Assembly: GCA_963771655.1 (NCBI GenBank)
Contig: CAVYUG010000009.1
Span: 310,001-374,000 of the forward strand
DNA length: 64,000 nucleotides
Direction of reading: 5' to 3'
Source: JAWVFM01 sp963771655
Lineage (GTDB): Bacteria > Actinomycetota > Thermoleophilia > Solirubrobacterales > 70-9
Of this stretch, positions 34,303-42,837 are shown one piece after another. Each line of letters opens with the position of its first letter. Position 1 is the first letter of the stretch. The notes under the pieces are model-generated. The model worked only from the letters and a program-made list of their open reading frames with translations. It did not search any database and was not told the DNA's origin. Made by a program: the position numbers and the translations under genes.

Positions 34303-35640
34303 ATGGAGGGCACCGAGCGCGCGGAACTGATTGCGGGAAGGCTGGCGGAGGTCCTCGACGACCGCGTGACGGGCTCGCCGCGGCGCCTTTCGAGCGGGGC
34401 GTCGCGGGAGACGTGGGTTTTCGGGACGGCCGCGCACGGGGATCTCGTAGCCCAGCTCGACGGAGGCGGACGCGCGGTCATCGACCGGCCGCCGCAGGCG
34501 CCCCTGTTGCGCGCCGCGGCCGACGCCGGTGTCCCGGTGCCGGCCGTGGTCGCGTCGGGCACCGACGACCGGGTCCTCGGCTCGAGCTGGATGGTGGTCG
34601 AGGCGATTCCGGGGACCACCGATCCCGCGACGATCCTCGCCTCCAAGGCGTCGGACCCGAACCGCCTCGTGGAGTCGATCGCCGCCGCCCTCGCCGCCGT
34701 CCACCGGATCCCGGTCGACGGGAGCCTCGCGCCGGCGGTCGACGACCCGGTGGCGATGCTGAGGCAGCTGCATGAGGGTCTCGGCCAGCCCCATCCGGTC
34801 TTCGAGCTCGCCTTTCGCGAGCTTGACCGCGAGCAGCCGCACCCGGCGCGGCGAGGGCTGGTTCATGGCGACTACCGGCTTGGCAACCTGATGGTCGACG
34901 GCGACCGTGTGAGCGGCGTGCTCGATTGGGAGCTCGCTCATATTGGCGACCCGGCCGAGGACCTCGGCTGGCTCTGCGTGCGGGCCTGGCGCTTCGGGCG
35001 GCCCGACCGTGCCGCTGCAGGCCTCGGCTCCCGGGAGCAGCTGCTCGCGGCATACGAGCGCCACTCGGGCGTCACCGTCGATCCCGCCGAGCTCTCCTGG
35101 TGGGAGGTCTTCGGCGCGCTTCGCTGGGGTGTCATCACCGTGATGCAGGCCGATGCCCACCTGTCGGGCGCGATCCGCTCGGTCGAGCACGCCGTGATCG
35201 GGCGCCGCTCGTGCGAGGTCGAGTGGGATCTGCTCGACCTCCTGGCCCCGGACACCGCGGGGCCGCCCGCGGCTGCCAAGCCCGAGGAACCCGCGCCGGG
35301 CCCCCACGACCGCCCGACCGCCGAGGAGCTCCTCGACGCCGCGCGCAGTGCCCTCGGCGATGACGTCCTCCCGCAACTGAGTGGACGGACCGCGTTCCAG
35401 GCGCGGGTCTCGATGCGGGCGCTCGGAATCGTCAAGCGCGAGCTGGCCCTGGCCGGCGAGCACGCCCGCATCCGCGATGAGGCGCTTCGCCAGCTCGGCG
35501 TAAGCGGCGAATCGGAGCTCGCCGAGGGGATCCGCGCGGGCGACTTCGGCGACGAGCGCGAGCTCGTCGCCGCGCTGCGGGCGCTCGTCCGCGCGAAGCT
35601 TGAGGCCGCCAACCCGCGATACATCGAGGAGGCGCAATGA
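34303..35640 (+). CDS. APH-family kinase with C-terminal DUF6285-like domain
   Basis: 445 residues. N-terminal 310 residues: aminoglycoside-phosphotransferase fold with LVHGDYRLGNLMV (catalytic Asp) and VLDWELAHIGDPAEDLGW (metal-binding Asp). The last 130 residues form a helical domain (RPTAEELLDAARSALG...) that often accompanies acyl-CoA dehydrogenase clusters. Its stop overlaps the acyl-CoA dehydrogenase start by 4 bases. This pairing resembles human ACAD10/ACAD11, where an APH-like kinase and an acyl-CoA dehydrogenase share one chain; a role in phosphorylating hydroxyacyl groups is an inference from that. Confidence 0.85.
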   Translation: MEGTERAELIAGRLAEVLDDRVTGSPRRLSSGASRETWVFGTAAHGDLVAQLDGGGRAVIDRPPQAPLLRAAADAGVPVPAVVASGTDDRVLGSSWMVVEAIPGTTDPATILASKASDPNRLVESIAAALAAVHRIPVDGSLAPAVDDPVAMLRQLHEGLGQPHPVFELAFRELDREQPHPARRGLVHGDYRLGNLMVDGDRVSGVLDWELAHIGDPAEDLGWLCVRAWRFGRPDRAAAGLGSREQLLAAYERHSGVTVDPAELSWWEVFGALRWGVITVMQADAHLSGAIRSVEHAVIGRRSCEVEWDLLDLLAPDTAGPPAAAKPEEPAPGPHDRPTAEELLDAARSALGDDVLPQLSGRTAFQARVSMRALGIVKRELALAGEHARIRDEALRQLGVSGESELAEGIRAGDFGDERELVAALRALVRAKLEAANPRYIEEAQ

Positions 35641-36891
35641 AGGAGCCGGACGGAGACGAGCTTCCCGCCGAGATCTCGGATCTGCTCACCGAGATCGACG
35701 CGTTCATCGAGACGGAGATCAAGCCCCTCGAGGAGCGGGACGACAACGCCCGGTTCTTCGACCACAGGCGCGAGCACTCGCGAACCGACTTCGAGGCGGG
35801 CGGGATTCCGAGCCGCGAGTGGGAGGACCTGCTCGAGGAGGCGATGGCGGGCGCCGACCGGGCGGGACTTTGGCGCTACCCGTTGCCCGCCGAGCTCGGC
35901 GGCCGCGACGGGACGAACCTCGGCATGGCGGTGGTGCGCGAGCACCTGGCGCGCCGCGGGATCGGCCTCCACAACGACCCGCAGAGCGAGGTCTCGATCG
36001 TCGGCAACTTCCCGACCGTGATCCTCGTGCACGAGTTCGGCTCCCCCGACCAGCGAGAGAGGTTGCTCGAGCCGGCGCTGCGCCGCGAGGTCGGGCTCGC
36101 GTTCGGGCTCACGGAGCCGAATCATGGCTCCGACGCGACCTACCTCGAGACGACGGCCCGTCGCGACGGGTCGCGAGTGGGTGATCGACGGGACCAAGCG
36201 CTTCAACTCGGGCATGCACCGCGCGAGCCACGACCTGGTCTTCGCCCGGACCTCGGGCTCGCCCGGCGACCCCGTGGGGATCACCGCGTTCATCGTCCCG
36301 CGTGACGCACCCGGCCTCGACGTCGAGTTCTACTGGTGGACGTTCAACATGCCGACCGACCACGCCGAGGTCTCCCTGCGCGGCGTGCGGGCCGGCGACG
36401 ACGCGATCCTCGGCGAGCTCGACCGCGGGCTCGAGCTCGCGCAGCGCTTCGTGCACGAGAACCGGATCCGCCAGGCGGCCTCGAGCCTCGGCGCGGCCGC
36501 GTTCTGCATCGACGAGGCGGTCATGTGGGCGCGGGATCGGACCGCGTGGGGCAAGCCGCTGTGGCGAAACCAGGGAATCCAGTTCCCGCTCGCCGAGCTG
36601 TGGACGGAATGCGAGCTGGTTCGCGGGCTCGTGCGGCGAACCGCCTCCGAGCTCGACCGCCGCCATCACATGGAGGTCACCCACCTGGTCGCGATGGCCA
36701 ACTACCGCGCGAACCGGCTCGCCTGCGAGGCCGCCGACCGCGCGATGCAGACCTGCGGCGGGATCGGCTACACGCGGCACATGCCCTTCGAGCACATCTA
36801 CCGCCATCACCGCCGCTACCGGATCACCGAGGGATCCGAGGAGATCCAGCTTCGCAAGGTCGGCTACGAGCTGTTCGCGGGCTCCAGCTGA
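35637..36891 (+). pseudogene. Acyl-CoA dehydrogenase with a single-base frameshift
   Basis: Frame 1 (35637 to about 36167) encodes the N-terminal and start of the beta domain (PLPAELGGRDGTNLGMAVV, FGLTEPNHGSDA). Frame 2, from about 36168 to 36891, continues without loss (GREWVIDGTKRFNSG, WARDRTAWGKPLWRNQG, CGGIGYTRHMPFEHIYR, ITEGSEEIQ). Removing one G from the GGG at 36168-36170 restores one 417-residue protein of normal family length, so it is a +1 insertion or a base-call error. The gene is otherwise well conserved, including the FAD/CoA contacts, suggesting a recent event or an artefact. Overlaps the APH gene by 4 bases. Confidence 0.85.
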
Positions 36892-36932
36892 CGCGAGATA
36901 GAGTCGCCCGGACCCCGTATCAAGGAGGAGAA

Positions 36933-37208
36933 ATGAGCATGTTGGTCCGTTGGACCCCACCGGCATTGACGGCTTCCCAGTACGACGAGGTGGTCGGCAA
37001 GCTCGAGGCTCAGGGCAACTGGCCGCCCGATGGCCTCGACTACCACGTCTGCTTCAGCGCGAACGGAAACCTCCACGTGAGCGAGATCTGGGACTCGCGG
37101 GAGCAATTCGAGGCCTTTGGCGAGCGGATGATGCCGGTCCTCAACGAGGCCGGGGTCGATCCGGGAGAGCCGGCCTTCATCGAGATCCACAACGTCATCA
37201 AGGGCTAG
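36933..37208 (+). CDS. Small ABM-like (dimeric alpha-beta barrel) protein
   Basis: 91 residues with AAGGAGG before the ATG. The sequence runs beta-alpha-beta-beta (MLVRWTPPALT, YDEVVGKLEAQG, YHVCFSANGNLHVSEIWDS, FEAFGERMMPVLNEAG), the layout of dimeric ferredoxin-like monooxygenase/stress proteins. No catalytic residue is obvious. Located between the acyl-CoA dehydrogenase and the MDR oxidoreductase, 41 and 19 bases away. Confidence 0.7.
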   Translation: MSMLVRWTPPALTASQYDEVVGKLEAQGNWPPDGLDYHVCFSANGNLHVSEIWDSREQFEAFGERMMPVLNEAGVDPGEPAFIEIHNVIKG

Positions 37209-37227
37209 CGGGAGACGGGTCGTCGCG

Positions 37228-38196
37228 ATGAAGGCGGCGGTGATCTACGAGAACGGCGGCCCCGACGTGCTCCGGTACGAGGAGGTGGCCGATCCCGAGT
37301 GCCCCGAGGGCTGCGTGGTGATCGACGTCGAGGCGATCAGCATCGAGGGTGGGGATCTACTTGCCCGTGCCGGCTCGCCTCCCCCGTCGGTCCCTCACAT
37401 CGTGGGCTATCTCGCCGCGGGCACGGTCGTCGAGATCGGCGCTGGAGTGTCCGATCGCGCGGTCGGCGACCGGGTGGTGACGCTGAACATGGCGGGCTCG
37501 CACGCCTCCCTGCGCGCCGTTCCTGCAATCTCCACGTGGGTGATCCCCGACGGGCTGGACGCGGCGCCCGCGGCGTGCGTTCCGGTCGCGTTCGGCACCG
37601 CCCAGGAGTGCCTGTTCACGGCGGGCCACCTCGAGACGGGGCAGACGGCTCTGATCCACGCTGGAGCGGGAGGCGTCGGGATGGCCGCGATCCAGCTTGC
37701 CAAGCAGGCCGGCGCGACCGTGATCTCCACCGCGTCGAGCGACGAAAAGCTCGAGCGCCTGAGCGAGTTCGGGCTCGACCACGGGATCAACTACGCGACC
37801 GACGACTTCGTCGAGCGGACGCGCGAGCTGACCGACGGGCGCGGCGCCGACGTGGTCCTCGACTCGGTCGGCGGCCAGAACCTGGTCTCGAGCGTCGGCG
37901 CGCTCGCTTACCGCGGCACGCTGGTCAGCGTCGGGGTTGCGGGCCGCGGCGGTTCCAGTGTGGAGGCGCGGACCCTGTGGGCGCAGAACAATGCGCTGCG
38001 CGGCGTCTTCCTGGGTGGGGCACTCATGACGGAGTACCCGCGGGTCCACGGCATGATCGCCGACCTGTTCGAGCGGGTCGCGACCGGTGAGCTGCGAGTC
38101 GAGATCGACCGCACATTCCCGCTTTCCGAGGCCGCCGCCGCCCACGCCTACATCGAAAGCCGCCAGGCCTTCGGCCGCGTGGCGATGGCGCCCTAG
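37228..38196 (+). CDS. Quinone oxidoreductase-like MDR protein
   Basis: 322 residues. Medium-chain reductase fold: GYLAAGTVVEIGAGV in the catalytic domain, then the nucleotide-binding HAGAGGVGMAAIQLAKQAGA and VVLDSVGGQN. No zinc-binding Cys set is visible, which fits the zinc-free NADPH:quinone reductase/enoyl reductase group. In this operon it might reduce an enoyl or carbonyl intermediate from acyl-CoA breakdown. Confidence 0.88.
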   Translation: MKAAVIYENGGPDVLRYEEVADPECPEGCVVIDVEAISIEGGDLLARAGSPPPSVPHIVGYLAAGTVVEIGAGVSDRAVGDRVVTLNMAGSHASLRAVPAISTWVIPDGLDAAPAACVPVAFGTAQECLFTAGHLETGQTALIHAGAGGVGMAAIQLAKQAGATVISTASSDEKLERLSEFGLDHGINYATDDFVERTRELTDGRGADVVLDSVGGQNLVSSVGALAYRGTLVSVGVAGRGGSSVEARTLWAQNNALRGVFLGGALMTEYPRVHGMIADLFERVATGELRVEIDRTFPLSEAAAAHAYIESRQAFGRVAMAP

Positions 38197-38228
38197 AAAC
38201 AGGAAACACATCCAAGGATGGAGGAGCG

Positions 38229-38573
38229 ATGAACGCGAACAAGGCCCTTTGGCAGAGGGGTTCGTCAGCCCGGTGACCTGGGGCATCGAGGGCAACGTGG
38301 TCGAGAGGTTCACCGCCGCGGGCGTCCCCGGGGCGAGGATCTCGTTCGAGCGGGGCACCTGGACCTTCGAGCATCCCGGTCCTCCCGCGGAGCTCGTGGA
38401 GGCGTTCAGGACCTACTACGGGCCGACCATGAACGCGTTCGACGCCGCCGCTGCGGACGGCCGGCGAGGAAGAGCTTCACGCGGAGCTCGAGGACCTGTT
38501 CAGCAACCAGAACACGAGCGACGAGGGCACGTCGATCCCGGCGACCTTCCTCTGGATCACGGTCGAGCGGTAG
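38229..38573 (+). pseudogene. Remnant of a SAM-dependent methyltransferase
   Basis: An intact start (ATG 38229 with GGAGGAG) encodes MNANKALWQRG, the usual N-terminus of a class I methyltransferase family. The next recognisable part is already its C-terminal third (EGFVSPVTWGIEGNVVERF, ISFERGTWTFEHPG, FRTYYGPTMNAF), in another frame, so the SAM-binding core of roughly 160 residues has been deleted. A second shift near 38462 separates the end (EEELHAELEDLFSNQN to VER and stop 38573). Clearly non-functional. It is the last member of the APH/acyl-CoA dehydrogenase operon. Confidence 0.7.
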
Positions 38574-38919
38574 GGGGGCTCGCTACCGGGCGCTCGGCAT
38601 CGCTGGCGCGAACGTGCGCTGCGGCCAGTCGGCCGGCGGCTCGCTTCCAATGCGTGAAGTCGGCGCGCGTCTGGACTCCGTCGCCGACGGAGGGCCCGAC
38701 ACCGTCATGGATCATGGCTCGCCAGTACGCCCAGTACGTCCGGCCCTCGCTGATCAGCGCCTCGACCCTCGCGCTCGCGGTGGCGTCCTCCTTGACGATC
38801 GGAGTCGAAACGCTCTCCAGGATCTCGAGGATGCGGTCCGTCTCGGCGCCCCACTTCGAGAATCGCTTCTCCGCGAACCGGACCTGTCGCCCGCAGCCGC
38901 AAAAGCAATAGCGCGCCAT
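38557..38919 (-). CDS. Small protein with Cys-rich N-terminus
   Basis: 120 residues. The N-terminus MARYCFCGCGRQVRF has a CxCxC cluster typical of a small zinc site, followed by helices (RILEILESVSTPIV, ASARVEALISEGRTYWAYWR). I do not recognise a named family. The tail is low complexity and its 3' end overlaps the end of the methyltransferase remnant on the other strand. Confidence 0.55.
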   Translation of the reverse strand: MARYCFCGCGRQVRFAEKRFSKWGAETDRILEILESVSTPIVKEDATASARVEALISEGRTYWAYWRAMIHDGVGPSVGDGVQTRADFTHWKRAAGRLAAAHVRASDAERPVASPPTARP

Positions 38920-39015
38920 GACGAGACACTACTTAGTTTCAGGTAGTTTCAGGCGACCCCAAAGGGCCCACGGACGATCGTTCGAGGCTCGGCGCTCACC
39001 CCACGCCAGGGGCGT

Positions 39016-39864
39016 CTACAAGGCCGACGCGAGAAGCTCGACGACCGGCTTCGGTTCCCAGTTCTCGTCCCACAGGCCGCCGAACCCTCCGGGCGGGGAG
39101 GCCTTGCGGTGCATCGGCGAGTCGACGGCGAGGAACCAGACGAAGGGAACGTCGGTGGCCAGAAGCGCCTCGTAGAAGCGTTTCTGGTTCTCGGGCGTGG
39201 CGCCCGGTGCCGCCTCGGGAGGAACCGCGCCGCTCGGGAACGACGTTTCCTGCACCACGACGACCCGGTCGGCAGGGATGTCGGGGGTCCCGGCGACGAG
39301 CTGGTAGGCCTCGGCAACCCAGCCGGCGGCCGTGAGCGGATCGTTGCGATGGAGCACCCACCAGGGGTGGACGTTGAGGAACGAGAAGTCCCCGACCGCC
39401 GTCGCGAGGTCGGGGAAGACCTGCCAATCGGGAGGCTGGAACCCGGTGGTCACGGGAAGCCCGAACCGCTCGCGGGCGTCGTCGACCTCCCGGACGAGGC
39501 GGTCGTGGTCCGCAATCCCCTTCTGGATGATCTCGTTGCCGACGCACACCGCGTCAACCGCATCCGCCGCCGCGTCGAGGTTCGCCTTCTCCTTGGCGAG
39601 GAGCTCGTCGTCCTGCCACCAGAGCTTGGCCACGACGTGTTCGAAGCCGCATCCCTTGGCGATCTGCGGGGCCCGCTCGAGCCCGAACGCCATCGTGTTG
39701 GTGACGAGACCGCGGAACCCCGCCGTGTGAAGGCGCTCGAGATCGGCTGCAAGCTGGTCCTCGGTGGCGGGATGCGCTCCGGCGAGAAAGTCGAAGGGCG
39801 GCCCGGGGTTGTAGTTGACCCAACGCGTCGGCGTCCGCAGCGATTCGAGCACGTTCCCGGGCAT
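39016..39864 (-). CDS. GH17-like glycosyl hydrolase domain protein
   Basis: 282 residues from ATG 39864. A TIM-barrel-type sequence with two well-placed acids: VGNEIIQKG (proton donor Glu after strand 4) and VVQETSFPSG (nucleophile Glu after strand 7), as in beta-1,3-glucanase GH17 proteins. Between them are NVHPWW and a late FVWFLAVDSP strand. No signal peptide, so cytoplasmic or a start further upstream. Likely acts on a beta-glucan or a related sugar conjugate. Confidence 0.72.
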   Translation of the reverse strand: MPGNVLESLRTPTRWVNYNPGPPFDFLAGAHPATEDQLAADLERLHTAGFRGLVTNTMAFGLERAPQIAKGCGFEHVVAKLWWQDDELLAKEKANLDAAADAVDAVCVGNEIIQKGIADHDRLVREVDDARERFGLPVTTGFQPPDWQVFPDLATAVGDFSFLNVHPWWVLHRNDPLTAAGWVAEAYQLVAGTPDIPADRVVVVQETSFPSGAVPPEAAPGATPENQKRFYEALLATDVPFVWFLAVDSPMHRKASPPGGFGGLWDENWEPKPVVELLASAL

Positions 39865-39890
39865 GCGGGGGGCGATACTAGGCGACCAAG

Positions 39891-40310
39891 GTGGCGTCGA
39901 ACAAGGCAATCGTGGAGGCGCTCATCGCCGCGATCAATGAGGCCGACGAGGCCTCCCTGCGCGCCCTTCTCGACGATGGCCTCGTCTCGCACGGCGCGTT
40001 GGGCGACGTGGATGGTGCCGACGGCTTCGTCGGGATCATGTTGAGCAACCTGCGGCGAGGGTTTCCCGACGCGCACGTCGAGCCGGTCACGATCATCGAG
40101 GAGGGCGACATGGTCTCGTTCCGGCTCGATGGCTCAGGCACTCACCTCGGCCCGTTTTTGGGGGTCGAGCCAACGGGCAAGACGGTTCGGATCCACGGCA
40201 TCCACCATGTGCGACTCCGCGAGGGGCGCATCGTCGAGCATTGGCAGGGGCCCGACATCCTCGCCATGCTCCTCGACATGGGGCTCTTCCCTCCGACCGC
40301 CCAAAGCTGA
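39891..40310 (+). CDS. SnoaL-like (NTF2-fold) protein
   Basis: 139 residues from GTG 39891. NTF2-like cone: helices KAIVEALIAAINEADEASLR, then strands with FPDAHVEPVTIIEEGDMV, SGTHLGPFLGVEPTGKTV and the ending IVEHWQGPDILAMLLDMG. Polyketide-cyclase/ester-cyclase family resemblance by the WxxxD near the end. Substrate not predictable. It diverges from the GH17-like gene. Confidence 0.82.
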   Translation: MASNKAIVEALIAAINEADEASLRALLDDGLVSHGALGDVDGADGFVGIMLSNLRRGFPDAHVEPVTIIEEGDMVSFRLDGSGTHLGPFLGVEPTGKTVRIHGIHHVRLREGRIVEHWQGPDILAMLLDMGLFPPTAQS

Positions 40311-40358
40311 AGCTCGGAGGCTTACGGCGCGGAGGCCGTGAGCCTTGTCTCCGACCCC

Positions 40359-40946
40359 TCAGGCCACCTCGGGCTCATAGGTGAGCAGCAACACCCCGGT
40401 CGTGGTCGGAGTGCAGTCGAGCAGCCGCAACCGCAGCGGACGGGAGATCTTCCGGAACAACCGCTTACCCGGCCCGAGCACGAGCGGATGGACGAAGACG
40501 CGGTAGCGGTCGACCAGGGCGTTTTCGATGAGGGTCTGAACGAGCTCCCCGCTGCCGAGGACCACGAGCGCCCCGTCACCTTCCGCCTTCAACGTGCTCA
40601 CGCTTTCGACGACGTCTCCATCGAGCACGTGAGAGCCGGCCCACTCGAGGCCGCTGAGCGTCCTCGTCACGACGTATTTCGGACTGGCGTTGAGGCGTGC
40701 GGCGACCGGGTTCGTGTCAGGCTCGTGCGGCCAGTGAGCCGCCATGTGCTCGTAGGTCTTGCGACCGAAGAGGAACGCAGTTGTCTCGCTCGAGCCCTCG
40801 GCCGCCTGGCTGGCGAGCACCTCGTCGCCGTACGGCACGCCCCAACCCCCGTGCTCGAAGCCGCCTTCGCGGTCCTCGTCGGGCGAGCCGAGGCTCTGCA
40901 TCACTCCGTCCAGCGTCACAAACTCGACCACGGCGAGCGTTCTCAT
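40359..40946 (-). CDS. RibD-C/dihydrofolate-reductase-fold protein (copy 1)
   Basis: 195 residues from ATG 40946, preceded by GAGGAG. Fold markers: VEFVTLDGVMQSLG, FLFGRKTYEHMAAHWP, KYVVTRTL, and GALVVLGSGELVQTLI for NADPH binding, ending in LVLGPGKRLF. Members of this YyaP/YwjB-like group reduce unknown substrates. It is divergent from a TetR gene, with repeats between them, suggesting direct control. Confidence 0.88.
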   Translation of the reverse strand: MRTLAVVEFVTLDGVMQSLGSPDEDREGGFEHGGWGVPYGDEVLASQAAEGSSETTAFLFGRKTYEHMAAHWPHEPDTNPVAARLNASPKYVVTRTLSGLEWAGSHVLDGDVVESVSTLKAEGDGALVVLGSGELVQTLIENALVDRYRVFVHPLVLGPGKRLFRKISRPLRLRLLDCTPTTTGVLLLTYEPEVA

Positions 40947-40973
40947 CTTGGGCTCCTCTCTCTTTGCATTGGA

Positions 40974-41017
40974 ACTAGACCGTATAGTACTAAGTAGGGA
41001 ACTGAGCCGTCTAGTAC
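40974..41017. promoter_or_regulatory. Repeated TetR-type operator elements
   Basis: Direct repeat CCGTATAGTAC (40980-40990) and CCGTCTAGTAC (41007-41017), 27 bases apart, one mismatch. The same span has the inverted pair ACTAGAC (40974-40980) and GTCTAGT (41009-41015). The elements lie just before the TetR start (41030) and upstream of the DHFR-like gene, as expected for autoregulated divergent control. Confidence 0.6.
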
Positions 41018-41029
41018 CCTTTCCGCGAG

Positions 41030-41686
41030 ATGCCGAACGTTCCCCGCACCGCAACCGAGGCCCAGGGCGAGCCCCGCTCGGTACGCAAGCGCAGGGCAAT
41101 CCTCGAGGCGGCGGCCACGCTGTTTCTGGCCGACGGCTACCGCGGGACGAGCATGGACGAGATCGCCGCGCTCGCCGGCGTCTCGAAGCAAACCGTTTAC
41201 AAGCACTTCGACGACAAGGAGCGACTGTTCGTCGAAATCGTCACCACCACCGTGGACGAGATCAGCGATGCGGTCCACGAGGAGGTGCTCGCCCTTCGTG
41301 ACAGCGGCGACGTCGAGGCTGACCTCCGCGATCTCGCCCGCAGACAGCTGCGAAGCGTCATGCAGCCGCGCCTGCTCGCCCTCCGCCGACTCGTGATCGG
41401 CGAGGCCGGCCGGTTTCCCGAGCTCGGGCGGGCCTTCTACGAGCGCGGGCCCGGGCGGACGATCGAGGCCCTCGCAGCGGCCTTCGACGGCCTCGTCGAG
41501 CGGGGCGCGCTCGAGCTCGACGACTCGTCCCTCGCGGCCTCACATTTCAACTGGCTCATCATGTCGGCGCCGATCAACGAGGCGATGCTCCTCGGGCGTG
41601 ACGAGGCCCCCTCTCCGGCCGCCATCAGGCGCCACGCGGATGGCGGGGTCCGGGCGTTTCTCGCCGCGTATGCCGGACGCCGATGA
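41030..41686 (+). CDS. TetR-family transcriptional regulator
   Basis: 218 residues from ATG 41030. N-terminal HTH: ILEAAATLFLADGY then GTSMDEIAALAGVSKQTVY and KHFDDKERLF, a textbook TetR domain. The C-terminal ligand-binding helices (LLALRRLVIGEAGRFPELGR) resemble the AefR-like C-terminal group. The stop overlaps the PPOX gene start by 4 bases, so the two are co-expressed; the DHFR-like gene is the other likely target. Confidence 0.92.
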   Translation: MPNVPRTATEAQGEPRSVRKRRAILEAAATLFLADGYRGTSMDEIAALAGVSKQTVYKHFDDKERLFVEIVTTTVDEISDAVHEEVLALRDSGDVEADLRDLARRQLRSVMQPRLLALRRLVIGEAGRFPELGRAFYERGPGRTIEALAAAFDGLVERGALELDDSSLAASHFNWLIMSAPINEAMLLGRDEAPSPAAIRRHADGGVRAFLAAYAGRR

Positions 41687-42072
41687 CTTCGGCGATGAGC
41701 GTCTTCACGGAAGTCGAGCTTCGGTACCTGCGCGGTGGGCGGCAGCTCGGCCGGTTGGCCACAGTCGGCGGCGACGGCATGCCCCACGTCGTCCCCGTCG
41801 GGTGGATCTACAACGCGGCCCGGGAGACGATCGACATCGGCGGCAGCGGCCTCGCGCGGACGAAGAAGTTCCGCGACGTCGCCCGCAACGGCCGCGCCGC
41901 CATCGTGATCGACGACCTCGAGAGCATCGACCCGTGGCGCCCGCGCGGAGTCGAGGTCCGCGGACGGGCCGAGGCAATCCCGCTGCCCACACCGCTGATC
42001 CGGATCCATCCGGAACGGATCGTCACCTGGGGCCTCGGGCCGGGAAGCAGGACTCGAACGGTTCCGCCGTAG
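41683..42072 (+). CDS. PPOX-class (F420/FMN) split-barrel protein
   Basis: 129 residues. Split beta-barrel features: LGRLATVGGDGMPHVVPVGW, IDIGGSGLARTKKFRDVARN, AAIVIDDLESIDPW and VEVRGRAEAIPL, ending HPERIVTWGLGPG. The absence of pyridoxine-specific residues and this C-terminus match the F420-dependent actinobacterial group. Overlap with the TetR gene suggests an inducible redox or detoxification role. Confidence 0.82.
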   Translation: MTSAMSVFTEVELRYLRGGRQLGRLATVGGDGMPHVVPVGWIYNAARETIDIGGSGLARTKKFRDVARNGRAAIVIDDLESIDPWRPRGVEVRGRAEAIPLPTPLIRIHPERIVTWGLGPGSRTRTVPP

Positions 42073-42078
42073 AGGCGG

Positions 42079-42444
42079 CTACCCGTGAGCGTCCCAGCCC
42101 AGAGCGCGCCTGCGTGCCCTCGTCAGCTTGCTCACGACCAGGTCGTACGAGTCCTCGATCATGTCGCGAATGGCGTCGTCGGCCATTGAGCCGTCGACGA
42201 TCACGGTGTTCCAGTGGCGCTTGTTGAGGTGGTATCCGGGAAGCACCGCCCCGTGCGCCGCACGCAGTGCGTCGGCGAGCTGCGGCTCGCATTTCAGGCT
42301 GACCCGAAGCGATTCCGCGTCGAGCTGAGACAGGGCGAACATCTTTCCGGCGACCTTGAACACCGAGGTCTCGGGCCCGAAGGGAAACGTCTCTTCGGCC
42401 CCGGTGAACGACAGGCAGTGGGCGCGAAGCTCCGCCGGATTCAT
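42079..42444 (-). CDS. MmcQ/YjbR-family protein
   Basis: 121 residues. The double-wing YjbR fold markers are present: LSFTGAEETFPFGPETSVFK, LSQLDAESLRVSLKCEP, LPGYHLNKRHWNTV and MIEDSYDLVVSKLTR. DNA binding has been proposed for the family; the physiological role is unclear. Confidence 0.85.
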   Translation of the reverse strand: MNPAELRAHCLSFTGAEETFPFGPETSVFKVAGKMFALSQLDAESLRVSLKCEPQLADALRAAHGAVLPGYHLNKRHWNTVIVDGSMADDAIRDMIEDSYDLVVSKLTRARRRALGWDAHG

Positions 42445-42459
42445 GGTGAGCCCCGGCGC

Positions 42460-42825
42460 TCAGTCCTCGAACGGCAGCACTCGATCGAGGCCCGCGATCT
42501 CCGTGATCCGCGCCACCTTGGTGCTTCCGCGCAGAAAGGCCAGTTCGTGGCCCGCCTTCTGCGCCCGCTCCTGAGCGAAGATCAGCTCGGCGATGGCGGT
42601 GGTGTCGATGAAATCCAGGCCGCTGAGGTCAACGAGAATCGGCGTGCCGACGGATTCGGCGCCCCTCATCACGTCACGGAAGAGCCCGGCACTGCTGAGG
42701 CCGAACTCGCCGAAGAGCTCGACCAGGTAGGTCGAGTCTCCGTCGAAGCGCGAGCTGATCGTGAGCTGCCCGTCCTCGGAAACCGTGCGAAGGTCGCCCT
42801 TTGGGGGCTCCTCGGGGGCGGTCAT
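42460..42825 (-). CDS. STAS-domain protein (anti-anti-sigma factor-like)
   Basis: 121 residues. STAS core: YLVELFGEFGLSSAGLFRDV, then ILVDLSGLDFIDTTAIAEL, where the Thr pair is at the phosphorylation site (usually Ser), and KVARITEIAGLDRVLP. The partner kinase and sigma factor are not in the window, so its target is unknown. It follows an exported-protein gene by 12 bases. Confidence 0.88.
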   Translation of the reverse strand: MTAPEEPPKGDLRTVSEDGQLTISSRFDGDSTYLVELFGEFGLSSAGLFRDVMRGAESVGTPILVDLSGLDFIDTTAIAELIFAQERAQKAGHELAFLRGSTKVARITEIAGLDRVLPFED

Positions 42826-42837
42826 GACTCCGGCCGA

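Noticed and set aside
42035..42075. tRNA-like GTTCGAGTCCTGC stretch on the minus strand at the end of the PPOX gene
   Set aside because: The 5' side of the T stem does not pair and there is no anticodon arm; the bases are explained as coding sequence.
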